64,000 bases of DNA from Arthrinium phaeospermum (lineage: Eukaryota; Ascomycota; Sordariomycetes; Amphisphaeriales; Apiosporaceae), in the NCBI GenBank assembly GCA_006503535.1, contig QYRS01000002.1:3100001-3164000 (forward strand), written 5' to 3'. The notes beneath the pieces are model-generated. The model saw only the letters and a list, made by a program, of their open reading frames with translations. It was not told where the DNA came from and searched no databases. A program made the position numbers and the translations under genes. This document shows, piece by piece, positions 1 through 10,901 of this stretch. Each line of letters starts with the position of its first letter. Positions within the stretch are counted from its first letter, which is position 1.

Positions 1-2318
1 AAAGCTGATCGAGTCGGCTACCAACACGGCTATCTACTTTCCACCGTTCGCCCAGCTCTACCGCTACTGCCCGCCCAATGCCCAGCGCCGGAACCCTGAA
101 GAAATCTACATTACTGGCGAGAATCCTCAAGGTATCGAGCTGGCTAAGCGTAAGATACACGAGCTGGTCAGCCGTACTAAGCTGTTCATGAAGGATGCCG
201 TTGCATCGCCTGCCAAGATCGACACCGTTCTTATGGGCCGTATGGACAAGGTGCGCAAGATAATGGAGAACAACGGCACCTACATCATGTTCCCGCCGCT
301 CGCTTCCCAGCGCAACATGATCAGAGTTCAAGGAGTCGAGGGTCTTCAGATTGAGCGAACCATGAAAGAAATCATGTCTCTGGTAGGTTTTCCCCTAGCT
401 CTGTTTCAATAACCCCCAGTGACTGACTTAATTACTATGGCTAGGCTGGGCAGTTTTACTACGCTTCGTGGTGGATTCAACAAGTCGGACCATCTCAGCT
501 TCCTAGCCCCCAAGAAATCCGTGTCATTCTGGGGGATATCTGTGCCAATTCGGATGCCGACATCTCTTTCGACAAGATGACTTTCACCGTCACAGGCTCC
601 GACGATGCCGTCAAAGCTGCACTGGCCGTCCTGTCCCAGATCAAGTTTGTCAACCAGACGCAGCACCAGATCAGGGTGAAGATCGAACTAGCCAACGAGC
701 ACAAAGAGTTTGTCTCTGGCAAGAAGAACGGCAAGATCAACAAGATCATGACCCAGAGTAAGTTGAGAATCGTAGCTTTCAAAAGAGAAGCGTATCCATA
801 CTGACCGAATACTCTTTCCAGGCAATGTCCAGATCATCTTCGATAGCTTCAGAGAATACAACTTTGACATTGACGTGATTGCACCCAGCTACGACTCAAT
901 GAAACAGGGCTTGGGCCTTGTCGAACAGGAGATGCCGGCTTCCATCTCATTCCATGTTCCAGACCAATATCATAAACGCATCATTGGTATCGGTGGCCAG
1001 CACATCCAGCGGATCATGAAGAAGCACTCGGTTTTCGTCAAGTTCTCGAATGCCATGGACCGTGGTGGTATGGGCCGGGAGGATGACGATGTCAAAGTCG
1101 ATAACGTCATCTGCCGAACTCCTGCCCGCAACGCTCAGAACCTGGAGCTGGTTAAGTCTGAGATCTTGGACATGGTTGACCGTGCCGTAAGTTACTACAA
1201 TTCCTGTACTGTGCAGACACTCTGCTAACATTCTGGCCTAGCACTCCGAATTCACCTCGCAAGTGGTCACTGTCGACCGCCTTTATCATCGCCAGCTGAT
1301 CGCCCGCCTGCCCGAGATCGAAGAGCTTGAGAAGAAATGGAACTGCAAGATTGTCTTCCCAAGCACGGAGCAAGCAAGCGACGAGGTCACAGTCACCGGC
1401 CCGGAATGGCAGGTGCCGCTCTGCGCTGACGAGTTCCTTGTACGTTCTCCCCAACTTCACCGATGAAATGCAAGCTGACAGTCGTTGAAGGGCATGGTTC
1501 CAGAGACTCATGAACTCGTACTGACCCGAACCCCGTCTCTGGTCAAGTTCCTGGAGTCTCCTGAGTTTGTCAATGATCTGAGTGGCAAACTCAAAGCCCA
1601 GTATGAAGTCACTCTCGAGGTTCACGAGAACCCCGAGGAAAAGACGGACGACGGGGGCCGCACCATGACCTTGCTGTGGAAGCTGACTCGGAACAATGCC
1701 GGTGGCCTTCGAGATGCCATTGACTTCCTCCAGGCACAGTTTGCTGCTGCAAGCGTCGAGGCCACGGTTGTCAAAGGTGCCTTGCCCCGACCAAAGTCGG
1801 ACTCATTCGAAGACACGCTCCAATTCTTCGATTCGAAACTTCTCCAACATGCCCCCACTGTCGTTGCGACAGACTCGCCTACCAAGGCTGGCTTCGGCGA
1901 GGAAACGTCGCAGCAGCGCACCACCACTCTATTCGATAAGCTCCGGAAGCCGTCGCAGCTTCTTTCATCGCTGGATCGCAGAAAGAACAGCTCTCACTCT
2001 GTGAATACTTTCTTCAAGGGTTCTAGTAATGTTTCCAAGTCGTCGTTGATCTCGATTGAATCGACGCGCAGCTTCAATGCTGACCGCAATCCCTGGAACG
2101 ATAGCGGCGTCAATCTTCCAGACGATGACGGCAACCCTTGGTCGACCCGTCACTTCGGTAACGGGTTCGACAACAAATTGGCACCCAACAGCATCACCCA
2201 TGGCGGTGGTGACATTACTCCTCGACATGGCACACGTGCCTCGGGAGACAGTGGCCGGCCGTCCACTTCTCATTCTACAAATTCAGGATACCCCGGTCCC
2301 ATTGGACCCTTCCGTTAG
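1..2318 (+). CDS. Multi-KH domain RNA-binding protein (5' end outside window)
   Basis: The gene enters from the left edge already in frame (codons start at base 2) and reads through exons <1..382, 445..757, 822..1186, 1242..1439 and 1482..2318, giving about 697 visible residues to a TAG stop. All introns have good GT-AG ends (gtaggt, gtaagt, gtaagt, gtacgt). Several K-homology repeats are visible. The clearest is in exon 3, with the core RIIGIGGQHIQRIMKKH carrying the GxxG RNA-binding loop. A degenerate one spans exons 2-3 (GKKNGKINKIM), and others lie in exons 1 and 4-5. KH repeats bind single-stranded RNA, so a cytoplasmic mRNP role is likely. The last 200 residues are Ser/Asn/Gly-rich and look disordered. 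The family resembles large fungal KH proteins related to yeast YLL032C/Scp160, but I cannot assign an orthologue. Confidence 0.85.
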
Positions 2319-4373
2319 ATTTTTCATCTTTTAGATGTTCTCGAACGTGCAATACCCCTTCGGCTGGATATACCCTGGCGTCGTCAAAATACCCGATCCT
2401 CTGATTTTGCATTGGTCGGTTCTGTTGCTGATTTTACGTTTGATTTTGTTTTTCATTTTTTTCCTTTACTGCTCGCGTTATCCTTGTTGATGCTTGTTTT
2501 TTCCCCTTCGTCTTTCATTATGCGATGTCTAAAGGCTATCGGGCCATGCTATACACGATATGGCCTGACATATATCCACGACTCTCCGACATGATACCAT
2601 GAGTTAGCTGTTCGAGGGAGGAACGGCGTTTGCAACAAATCGACTGGCGAATACACCCCTATGATACCACAAAAAGCACCAAAAAGTCGATATTATGCAA
2701 CAAATACCTCAAAACGCGATGATTTCCCGGGCTCTTTTTTATATTTGGCGTCGACTTTCATTCAAAGCATCCTGCTTCCTGCACGTTTTTCCGGTCCCGG
2801 AATCCGTGGGAGTTCCACGGCATCTTGGACTATCACGGACATGCTAAGCAACACCGGATGTGGCAGGAGAGATGTGAAGTTGTGGTTGCCCGTTCTGCCG
2901 GGCGGCCTGCTGGGATGAAGGGAGAATGCACTCTGCTTTGAAATAGGAGATGGCGGGCGCGATGACATGATTGGCATGGTAGGATGGCGGATTGTCAAGT
3001 GTACGATATACGGAGATGATAAACGCAATGATACCCTCTGGTTTCCTACAGCATATTTGGGGCACCGGATCCTCGCCTTTGATCTTGATACATACGTGCG
3101 TAAAAATGGTCGAGCCACTAGCTCTCGCAATTATTTCACATATTTCGCTACTGCTTTGCTGAGCCCCCTAAAAGCACAAACATAACATACAGCAAATTGA
3201 TTCCTCGATGGAAATGGGTGACGCGTGGCCAAGAGTACAGATCCAGTAGGTCGAGCCAGAATCCGGTTCCACTAACATCAAAAGTGGGCTATAATTGCGT
3301 ACATAATTTACATACTATGTATGTATTAATGGACCTAGAAGGTGCTGGACTGTCTGGGGTCAGTTGGGCAAACAATTGAATGCAGGGTTGTGGGAGTACA
3401 TAAGTGTGGTAGATGCCCCTGTTCCCCTAACTTTGAGGTTTTGCTTTTACACACAACCGGTAAGCACGAAAAGGCCCAATTCGGAGTGAGGAGGTCAGCA
3501 GTGGTTGCACAACTTGCCCTCTAGCGGCATGCTAACTCGAGCCTACTGCCTACTGCCTACCGGTACCCTCTTGCCTCCACGTACAGTAGGTAGGTAGGCA
3601 ATATGTCCGTCCACGCCCACCTCGTTACCCCAGATGGATGTCGTAACTGATGTATGTTTAAAGAAGGCGCGCCGATGATCATACATGTACACTCGTACCT
3701 GCATTGTTGCCGTGTGCTGCAACTCACCTGAAGGGGTATTGAGGCAATGGAACGTAAAGTAAGGCTCAAAGTCACCTCAGCCCCGGCTCCTGCATGATAC
3801 ATCTCTCGGCGTGCCTTTGTTTCCATTGGCTGGTTTGGCCAGCAACCTCCAGAAGGGCGCTGAAGCATGGAAGACTGAAGTCCGGGCTAAGCAGATCCCA
3901 CCACCAAAAAGCTACATGTACTTCGATCATGTACATCAATTGATCCATGCCACTGCCATGGATTGGACGTTTACGCAGTACTTGAATTGATGCCCAGAAT
4001 TATTAAGTACAGGAACACGCGAATATTGGGACAGTCGAGCAAAACGAGGCAATTGGAATAACTCGATTTTGTGGTCCTCATTACACCGGTGGACTTACGT
4101 ACTTACCTAAGGTAATGGATGAAGGCTGGCAACTGGGTAGTCTTGTGTCTGTCTTCCATGTCAATGTCCCTTCTGACCTACTACTACTACTGAACAATAC
4201 AATCCCCTCCCCTCCCACGGCCACGCCAACTAGATCGACGCCTTTTTTATTCGACGACTGTTTAACCATAGCTTCCATCGTTTCAACGTCATCCCCGCTT
4301 TCCCTTCCACTTAACTTGTTTTCCTGACCACCGTGTGACGTGAACCTTACTTTCACCCAACACAAGCATCGCC
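2319..4373. other. Intergenic: KH-gene 3' flank and acetyltransferase promoter
   Basis: This 2.1 kb stretch lies between two genes on the + strand. It holds the T-rich 3' flank of the KH gene (about 2400-2520) and the upstream region of the acetyltransferase. Only short ORFs of poor composition occur, and I see no RNA gene or mobile element. Confidence 0.6.
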
Positions 4374-5384
4374 ATGGCAGACCGCGGCGAGAACCCCCTC
4401 AAGCGCCCGGAGAACGACGACGCCGACGAGGGCGCCATTGATGATTCCGAGGACCTGGATGATGACATGGCCCAGCTTCAGCAGATAAAATCAGAAACCC
4501 GCCGCCGCCAGTCCAAGCCAGGAGGAAACTCCCGCATCCAGCATCTCTTGCCGGTTCCCTTTCTGCCAAACATCCGGCCACTCACCATATCGGATCTGGA
4601 GTCTTGTGTGGCCTTGGAGAATGCCTCCTTTAGCGATCCCGAGCACCGTTGCACGCGCGAAAAGGTCAGTGCTCCCGCTGTGTCGGCCCGTTGCCGCAAT
4701 ATTGTGGAATCCAAGTCTAACTGATATATCATGCAAAGTTCGAGTACCGTCTCTCAAACAGCGCCGAGATCTGCATGGGCCTGTTCGTGACTGTGACCGC
4801 GGAGAAGGCCCAAGAATTTGAGATCGACACAGTACGGACTGCTTGGCCAGTTGAGACAGGCCGCGACGCGGTCAGTGTCTTGCTGGCTCATGTGGTTGCG
4901 ACCAAGTGTGACGGCGATGTCATTACGGACGATGCAATGGATTACCCGAAAGATTTCCGGGCAGTCAAGTCCAACTGTACCAAGCTTGGCCATCAAGAGA
5001 GTGGCCGCACTGTGGCCCTACATTCGCTGGCTGTGCATCCCAAACTACAAGGCTGTGGGCTCGCAAAGCTGCTTATGAAGTCGTACATGCAACAGGTTAA
5101 CAATTCGGGAACTGCGGACCGAATATCTCTGATATGCCAAGATGTGAGTTGCCTGTCACAGTAGAACTCCGCCCCAGGGAAAGCATACATTAGGACTGAC
5201 AATGTAATCTAGTACCTGGTCGACTTCTATCTCCGGTTTGGCTTCAAGTCCTTAGGGCAGTCCCAAGCCAAGTTTGGGGGAGGGGGGTGGTATGACATGG
5301 TGAGTTATAGAAAACCTCCTTGCTTCTACTGATGCTAACAAGACTTCGCAGACATTCAAACTGGGCGGGCCAGCAAAAAAGTAA
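4374..5384 (+). CDS. GNAT-family N-acetyltransferase, arylalkylamine/polyamine (AANAT/Paa1)-like
   Basis: Exons 4374..4664, 4739..5143, 5213..5299 and 5352..5384 join in phase 0 throughout to give 271 residues. The ATG lies in a good context (GCCATGG). The first 60 residues are acidic and charged, probably disordered. The GNAT fold follows. The stretch ENASFSDPEHRCTREKFEYR is typical of the AANAT N-terminal region, LHSLAVHPKLQGCGLAKLL is motif A with the acetyl-CoA-binding Q-x-x-G-x-A loop, and YLVDFYLRFGFKSLG is motif B. The family transfers acetyl from acetyl-CoA to arylalkylamines or polyamines; the substrate here is inferred only. An insert of about 35 residues (near 4830-4980) separates the first strands from motif A. 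The gene is convergent with URA5. Confidence 0.85.
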
Positions 5385-6063
5385 CCATCACTGATCCCCC
5401 ACCTCCAATCGCTTTTTGTTATGAAGCATAGAACGGGACAGACCCCCCAAGGAGGTTGGCACTCCCTTGTGTTGGTCTGAAGCCAACCAGTACATGAATG
5501 ACAGATATGCAAGATAGCGATGCCACGAGGGGTTTACATTACCTCCCTACATCCATGCCTGGTACGGTATGATTGATTGCTCTCTTTTTTTACATCGTCG
5601 ATTTACACTGCATAGCGTCATTGGTACCAGCAGTCGTGCCGGCATTTGATACCCAACAGCCAGGGCTGTTCGCGCGACAAGCAGCGGTCGATCTCTGAAT
5701 TTCATATGGAAGATTGCATCGGCTCTAGAATGTTGCCTTTTCTCTCGAGAAGCGGGCGGAATAGTGTGGTTAGACATCCATAGACTTACACAGTACGCGT
5801 TCTCTACCAAAAACATATCTCGTGCACACATCGTAACGATTATCCTAGAGAATGGTTTCTCGAATGCAAGGGTGGCTGGTCTCTGGTGACTGGGAGGATG
5901 CTCTGCTCGGCTATCATCTTTGGCACACGTGAACTCTGTGCTTGATTCCGTAGACTCATCGATGTGATCTTCAAGAAGAGGTTGTTGTCTGGGATGGTTT
6001 GACGTATAACTTCACACTCACGACCAACACTGGTCTTATAAGTTACCCAAACAACACAACATC
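5385..6063. other. Intergenic between convergent genes
   Basis: The two 3' flanks of the acetyltransferase (+) and URA5 (-) meet here. I see no coding potential or structured element. Confidence 0.6.
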
Positions 6064-6762
6064 TTAATCGCTAGCTCCGTACTTGGCCCGGTAGTCCTCA
6101 ATGGCCTTGAGCTGGTCCTCGGTGGCGAACGCGCCGGACTTCAAGCCATGAATAATATCCTCGAGGTTCAAGATGGCAACGATGGGGATGTTGTACTCTC
6201 GGCGCAGCTCGCCTATGGCGCTGCCCTGCGAGTCAGGCAGGGTCTCCTGGCGGTCGAGGGCCACGACGATGCCGGCCACAATGCCGCCCTCGGCGCGGAT
6301 CTTGTCAATGGCCTGGCGCTTGGCGGTGCCGGCCGAGACGACGTCGTCGATGATGAGGACGCGGCGGCCCTTGAGCGGGGCGCCCACGATGGAGCCACCC
6401 TCGCCGTGGTCCTTGGCCTCCTTGCGGTCAAAGGAGTACTCGACGCTGCCGTAGCGGGCCTGGTCGAGCTGCGACAGGGCCAGGGTGGCGGCCGTAGCGA
6501 GCGGGATGCCCTTGTAGGCCGGGCCGAAGATGACGTCGAACTGCAGGTCGGAGCCGGCGGCGGCGGCGGAGGAGAAGTGGTTGTGGATGGTGTGGGCGTA
6601 GGCCGTGGCAAGCGCCGAGAGCAGGTCGGCGCGGTAGAAGTCGCCGGCGTTGAAGAAGTAGGGCGAGATGCGCTTCGACTTCAGCTCGAAGGTGCCCAGG
6701 CGCAGGCAGCGGCCGCGCAGGGCGGCTTGGAGGAAGGTCTCCTTGTACGACTCGAGAGACAT
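6064..6762 (-). CDS. URA5: Orotate phosphoribosyltransferase
   Basis: This single-exon gene encodes 232 residues and starts at the ATG at 6762. The open frame extends further upstream, but homologues begin with the same [14 protein letters not shown] start, and the upstream codons are low-complexity. The enzyme condenses orotate with PRPP to give OMP, the fifth step of de novo UMP synthesis, in the cytosol. Visible signatures are the PRPP-binding motif [12 protein letters not shown] (residues 135-146), the flexible catalytic loop KDHGEGG (117-123), and [11 protein letters not shown] (79-89). The length matches fungal Ura5/PyrE. The gene is divergent from NOG1 across about 620 bp. Coding GC is high, which produces long meaningless ORFs on the opposite strand. 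Confidence 0.97.
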   Translation of the reverse strand: MSLESYKETFLQAALRGRCLRLGTFELKSKRISPYFFNAGDFYRADLLSALATAYAHTIHNHFSSAAAAGSDLQFDVIFGPAYKGIPLATAATLALSQLDQARYGSVEYSFDRKEAKDHGEGGSIVGAPLKGRRVLIIDDVVSAGTAKRQAIDKIRAEGGIVAGIVVALDRQETLPDSQGSAIGELRREYNIPIVAILNLEDIIHGLKSGAFATEDQLKAIEDYRAKYGASD

Positions 6763-7386
6763 TGTAAATGAAGGGTATATTGAGATTATATTAGGTGGGG
6801 TTGGGTTTAGGTGTGAACCTTTGCTTGTTGTTCTAGAGGGACAAGGGAGTGACAAGTAGGAAGGAGAGCACTCTTTCTGCGCTTCAATTGCTTTTGATAA
6901 TCAAGAAAATCAAGAAGCCGAAGTAGGAGGAACAAAAAAAAAAAAAAAAAAACCATGTATGTACATGTACTCTTCTTTTTTCCCGTTTCCCCTCCCCCTC
7001 CGGCGCCATCCACCACTTGTCGCCGACTCTGATTCTCTGGTCCCTCTTGGATATAAGTCCCGGTGGGGTCCAGATTTGACTCTGTAAGGTGGGACGGCCC
7101 ACTTTGACATCAACTTATCAGTGGATTGCTGGCGGGGTAAAAGTGCGCAAAATCAAAATCTGATTGGGATGTCTGCCGGCACTCACCGCCAAAAATTTCC
7201 GTGGAGGCAAAACCGCCCATATACACGATAGACTGCACTGCTTGTACCACCCAGCCAGTCCGTCGGTAGCAGCACTTGACAGGCGCAGCGCATTCTTTGA
7301 CAAAACACAACCACCCTGCTGCCGCCCTCCCGACCAAACCATACTCACTCGATCTCCGGCACATCGAGTTCCTCCCAACCGCCAAC
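6763..7386. promoter_or_regulatory. Shared divergent promoter region of URA5 and NOG1
   Basis: This 624-bp region separates two start codons facing away from each other. It contains a run of 19 adenines at 6934-6952, a classic nucleosome-excluding poly(dA:dT) element, roughly 180 bp from the URA5 start and 435 bp from the NOG1 start. No convincing upstream exon is seen. Co-regulation of pyrimidine and ribosome synthesis is an inference from position only. Confidence 0.55.
6934..6952. repeat. Poly(dA) tract, 19 nt
   Basis: This uninterrupted A run lies inside the URA5/NOG1 divergent promoter. It can be read directly. Its length in other isolates is likely to vary. Confidence 0.95.
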
Positions 7387-10036
7387 ATGAAGACTACTTG
7401 GAAGGATGTGAGTGTACACTCGAGAGGAGAAGAAAACTGCGGCGGCGCTTCGATTGCTGCTGCGCTTTCGGTTGGATGCTAACTTTTTTTCTCTTCAAGA
7501 TCGCTCCGGTGCCCACGAGCCAGGAGTTTCTCGACATCGTCCTGAGCCGCACTCAGCGCCGACTTCCGACTCAGATTCGATCGGGCTTCAAGATCAGTCG
7601 TATTCGAGGTTTCTATACCCGAAAGGTCAAATTCACATCGGAGACATGCACCGAAAAGGTACAGACATATCCTGTTCCCCCTCCAAACCAGCTGCGATGC
7701 GCATCGTACATGATTATATGCGATCGCATCGGGAATGCGTAAAAAGAAGACCAAGGAAACACGCTTGCTATGTCGGACATGTCGCTCACCTCTTTGCCGC
7801 CAGTTCGATGCCATCCTGAACGGCTTCCCGCGCCTGGCCGATATTCACCCATTCCACGCCGATCTGTATGTGCCGCCACCCAATCCCCCGGGTCATCTCT
7901 TGCGAGATTAGAGGAAAATTTAACCTCGGGGTGCTCATCAAATGTTCGATCGCTAACTGACTGATTGCTAGGCTTAACACTCTGTATTCGTACGTCAATG
8001 CCTATTCTCCCGTTGAAGCCTGCGAGGGTGCAGAACCATCTCGATAGAAGAGCAGTGGATTTCCGCACTCAGCGACGCTCCAAGGTTTTATGTGGCCGTG
8101 GCCACACCTGGTATTATATGCTAACCCATTTTACCCTAAAAACAGACGAGATCATTTGAAGATTTCTCTCGGTCAAATGTGAGTTAGCCCAATGATTGAT
8201 TGCACGAAAGGCAAGTTCTGACAAGGGATAAAGATCTACCGCAAAGCATCTCGTTGAGACCATCAGCCGTGATTACGTCCGCCTCATCAAATATGCGCAG
8301 TCGCTGTACCAGTGCAAGCAGCTCAAGCGCGCCGCGCTGTAAGTGCCTCCCCCATGCCACCACCGGCGAATAACCGTCAACACAAGCTTATACTCGCTCT
8401 TCTAGTGGTCGTATGGCAACGCTCGTCAAGAGACTCAAAGATCCCCTGCTGTACTTGGATCAAGTACGCGAACATCTCGGCAGACTTCCCTCCATTGACC
8501 CGACAACACGTACCCTTCTGATCTGCGGCTACCCCAATGTGGGCAAGAGCAGTTTCTTGAAATCCGTCACCCGAGCGGATGTCGAGGTGGAGCCCTACGC
8601 TTTCACCACCAAGTCGCTCTTCGTCGGCCACTTTGATTACAAGTATCTTCGATTCCAGGCTATTGATACCCCCGGTCTTCTTGACAGCCCCCTGGAGTCC
8701 AAGGGCCCTATCGAGCTTCAGAGCATCACGGCAATTGCCCATCTTCGCTCTGCTCTGCTCTACTTCTTCGACCTGAGTGAGCAATGTGGTTATTCCGTGC
8801 ACGCGCAGATCGAGCTGTTCAAGTCGCTGAAGCCCCTTTTCGCCAACAAGCTCGTCTTCTTGGTTGTCAACAAGATCGATGTCATGAGACCCGAAGACCT
8901 CGACGCCGAGACGGCCCAGGAGTTCCAATCGCTGCTCACCGCCGCCGATGTCGAGATGCTCCAGCTAAGCTGCAACACCCAAGAAGGTGTTCAAGAAGTC
9001 AAGAACGCTGCTTGTGAACGCTTGATCGCAGACCGTGCCGCCGCAAAGGTGAAGGCAGGAACCAACAACTCGGGTGACGTTGGTGGCCGCCTGGCAGACG
9101 TCATGAAGCGAATTCACGTTGCTGTCCCCGATGGCCCTGTTCGCGAGAGCTTCATCCCCGAGGCTGTTAAGAACATGAAGAAGTATGAGAAGACTGACCC
9201 CGAGCGACGGAGGTTGGCGCGTGATGTCGAAGAGGAGAATGGTGGCGCTGGTGTCTACAATGTCGATCTCCGAGCCGATTATCTGCTCGAGAACGACGAG
9301 TGGAAACAAGACCGTATCCCCGAGATCTTCGATGGAAAGAACGTCTACGACCATGTCGATCCTGATATCGAGGCTAAGCTGCAGGCTCTCGAGGAAGAAG
9401 AGGAGCGTCTTGAAGCTGAGGGCTTCTATGAGTCGGAGGAAGAGATTGACGACGAGGAAGAGGCGCAAATCCGAACCAAGGCCGAATTGATTAGAGAGAA
9501 GCAGGCCCTTCTTCGCAACGAGGCCCGGATGCGCAAGTCTCTCAAGAACCGCGCGGTCATTCCTCGCAAGCTCGTCAAACAACCCCTGTCCGAGCTCGAG
9601 GAAGGACTCGATGTTTTGGGTGTCGATACGACAGATCTTGGCCTTCGAGCCCGGGCTCAGGCCAACACACGTGGACGTTCTGTCACCCGGTCTCGTATGG
9701 GTACTGAGGATGCCGACGCCATGGATGTCGACTCTACTCCTCGCGATAGACTGCGATCCAAGAGCAGAGCCAGAAGCCCCCAGATGAACAGACGCGAAGA
9801 CGGTGTGGCGGATGAGAAGGCCAAGGAGAAGGCCGAGAGACAGATGAAGTTGGGACAGAGGAAGATGAACCGCATGGCCAAGCAGGGTGAGGCTGATCGA
9901 CACGTCGGTACCACCATGCCTAAACATTTGGTAAGTTGCCACTTTATAAACTGCTGCTCCTATGTCGCGAAATCATTGCTAATCTCATTTACAGTTTGCT
10001 GGCAAGCGTTCTATGGGCAAGACAAGCCGCAGGTAA
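7387..10036 (+). CDS. NOG1: Nucleolar GTP-binding protein 1 (60S ribosome biogenesis GTPase)
   Basis: Eight exons (7387..7407, 7500..7658, 7804..7865, 7972..7989, 8146..8178, 8234..8338, 8406..9930, 9995..10036) give 654 residues, about the size of yeast Nog1 (647). Nog1 acts on pre-60S particles from nucleolus to cytoplasm. The N-terminus ([20 protein letters not shown]) and the five short 5' exons reproduce the conserved Nog1 helical domain. The Obg-type GTPase domain shows G1 GYPNVGKSS (174-182), G3 DTPGLL (220-225) and G4 NKID (288-291). The C-terminal part has a [17 protein letters not shown] coiled segment, the conserved [12 protein letters not shown] block, and a basic end, [16 protein letters not shown], whose last 13 residues come from a 42-nt final exon. 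The 18-nt and 33-nt exons are unusually small. It is convergent with ARP9. Confidence 0.96.
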
Positions 10037-10901
10037 ACTCGACGCTCGGGATGGCTTGCTATTATGTCTGCGAATGCATGTGCCACGCTTTAGTCGAGGC
10101 TTTCATGATGGCGTTTTCTGGAGTTGATCGGGAAATATATCTCAAAATGTTCTTTAGACATCGTGCATAAAAGGATTTAACCCCCTACCCATGTTCTCGT
10201 TTGCTGTTGTATGTAGACTGTGCCCCAGTAGCAAAGACGGCACAAACGTGTCTTGGTACAATCTACTACTACTTTATTAGTGTATTTGGCGACCATGAAC
10301 GACTTCCTCCTTTTCCCTCCACATCTGCTCTCCTAGTATACATGCACATCTCCTTAAGGGCAAGAGTTGTCTGTAACTTATAGAACCCAAATTTTGCACG
10401 TAAAAACCGACATCCCATATCATACAGTGGCGAGTACTTGACATGCCTGGGACGAAATCTCCCATGAATAAAGACCAAAAAAAGAATTACTGCCGAATGG
10501 TGTCTCCCTTCTTGAATCCATTTAATCCTACATTAACACATGTACCCAAGGCGCCATCCACCCCCCTTCATAAGTTGATTTCACCCCTCCACTAAGACTG
10601 TCTTTCTTCTGCCCCTTTTTCAGAACGCCCCTCCCTCTTTTTGGTATGATGTGACTTCAACGCCCGGGGGCAATGAATGGTGTGGTTAAGGCCATGGAAA
10701 ACAAACTAGACTGCTTCGAGTGCGGAGGGGCTTTCGTTGGGAGGGTATCTATCATGAAGTGTGCATAGTCTTCCCGGGGAGGGTTTAGAAATTACCTTCC
10801 GTTTCCTGGAACTAGGTACAGAGTAACTAACGATGCGGTTACTGAATCGGTGTGGCACTCGGAAGTCGATTCCCAATACACTTTGATCCGTTCCGTTCAG
10901 C
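10037..10901. other. Intergenic between convergent NOG1 and ARP9
   Basis: This holds the 3' flanks of both genes. No coding potential or RNA gene was recognised. Confidence 0.6.

Noticed and set aside
6148..6771. 207-codon ORF on the + strand opposite URA5
   Set aside because: It is the GC-driven shadow of the URA5 exon: Val/Gly/Ala/Asp-rich with no motif, while the minus strand is an unmistakable OPRTase.
8965..9942. 325-codon ORF on the minus strand opposite NOG1
   Set aside because: It lies wholly within the conserved NOG1 exon and has leucine-rich anti-codon composition typical of shadow ORFs.
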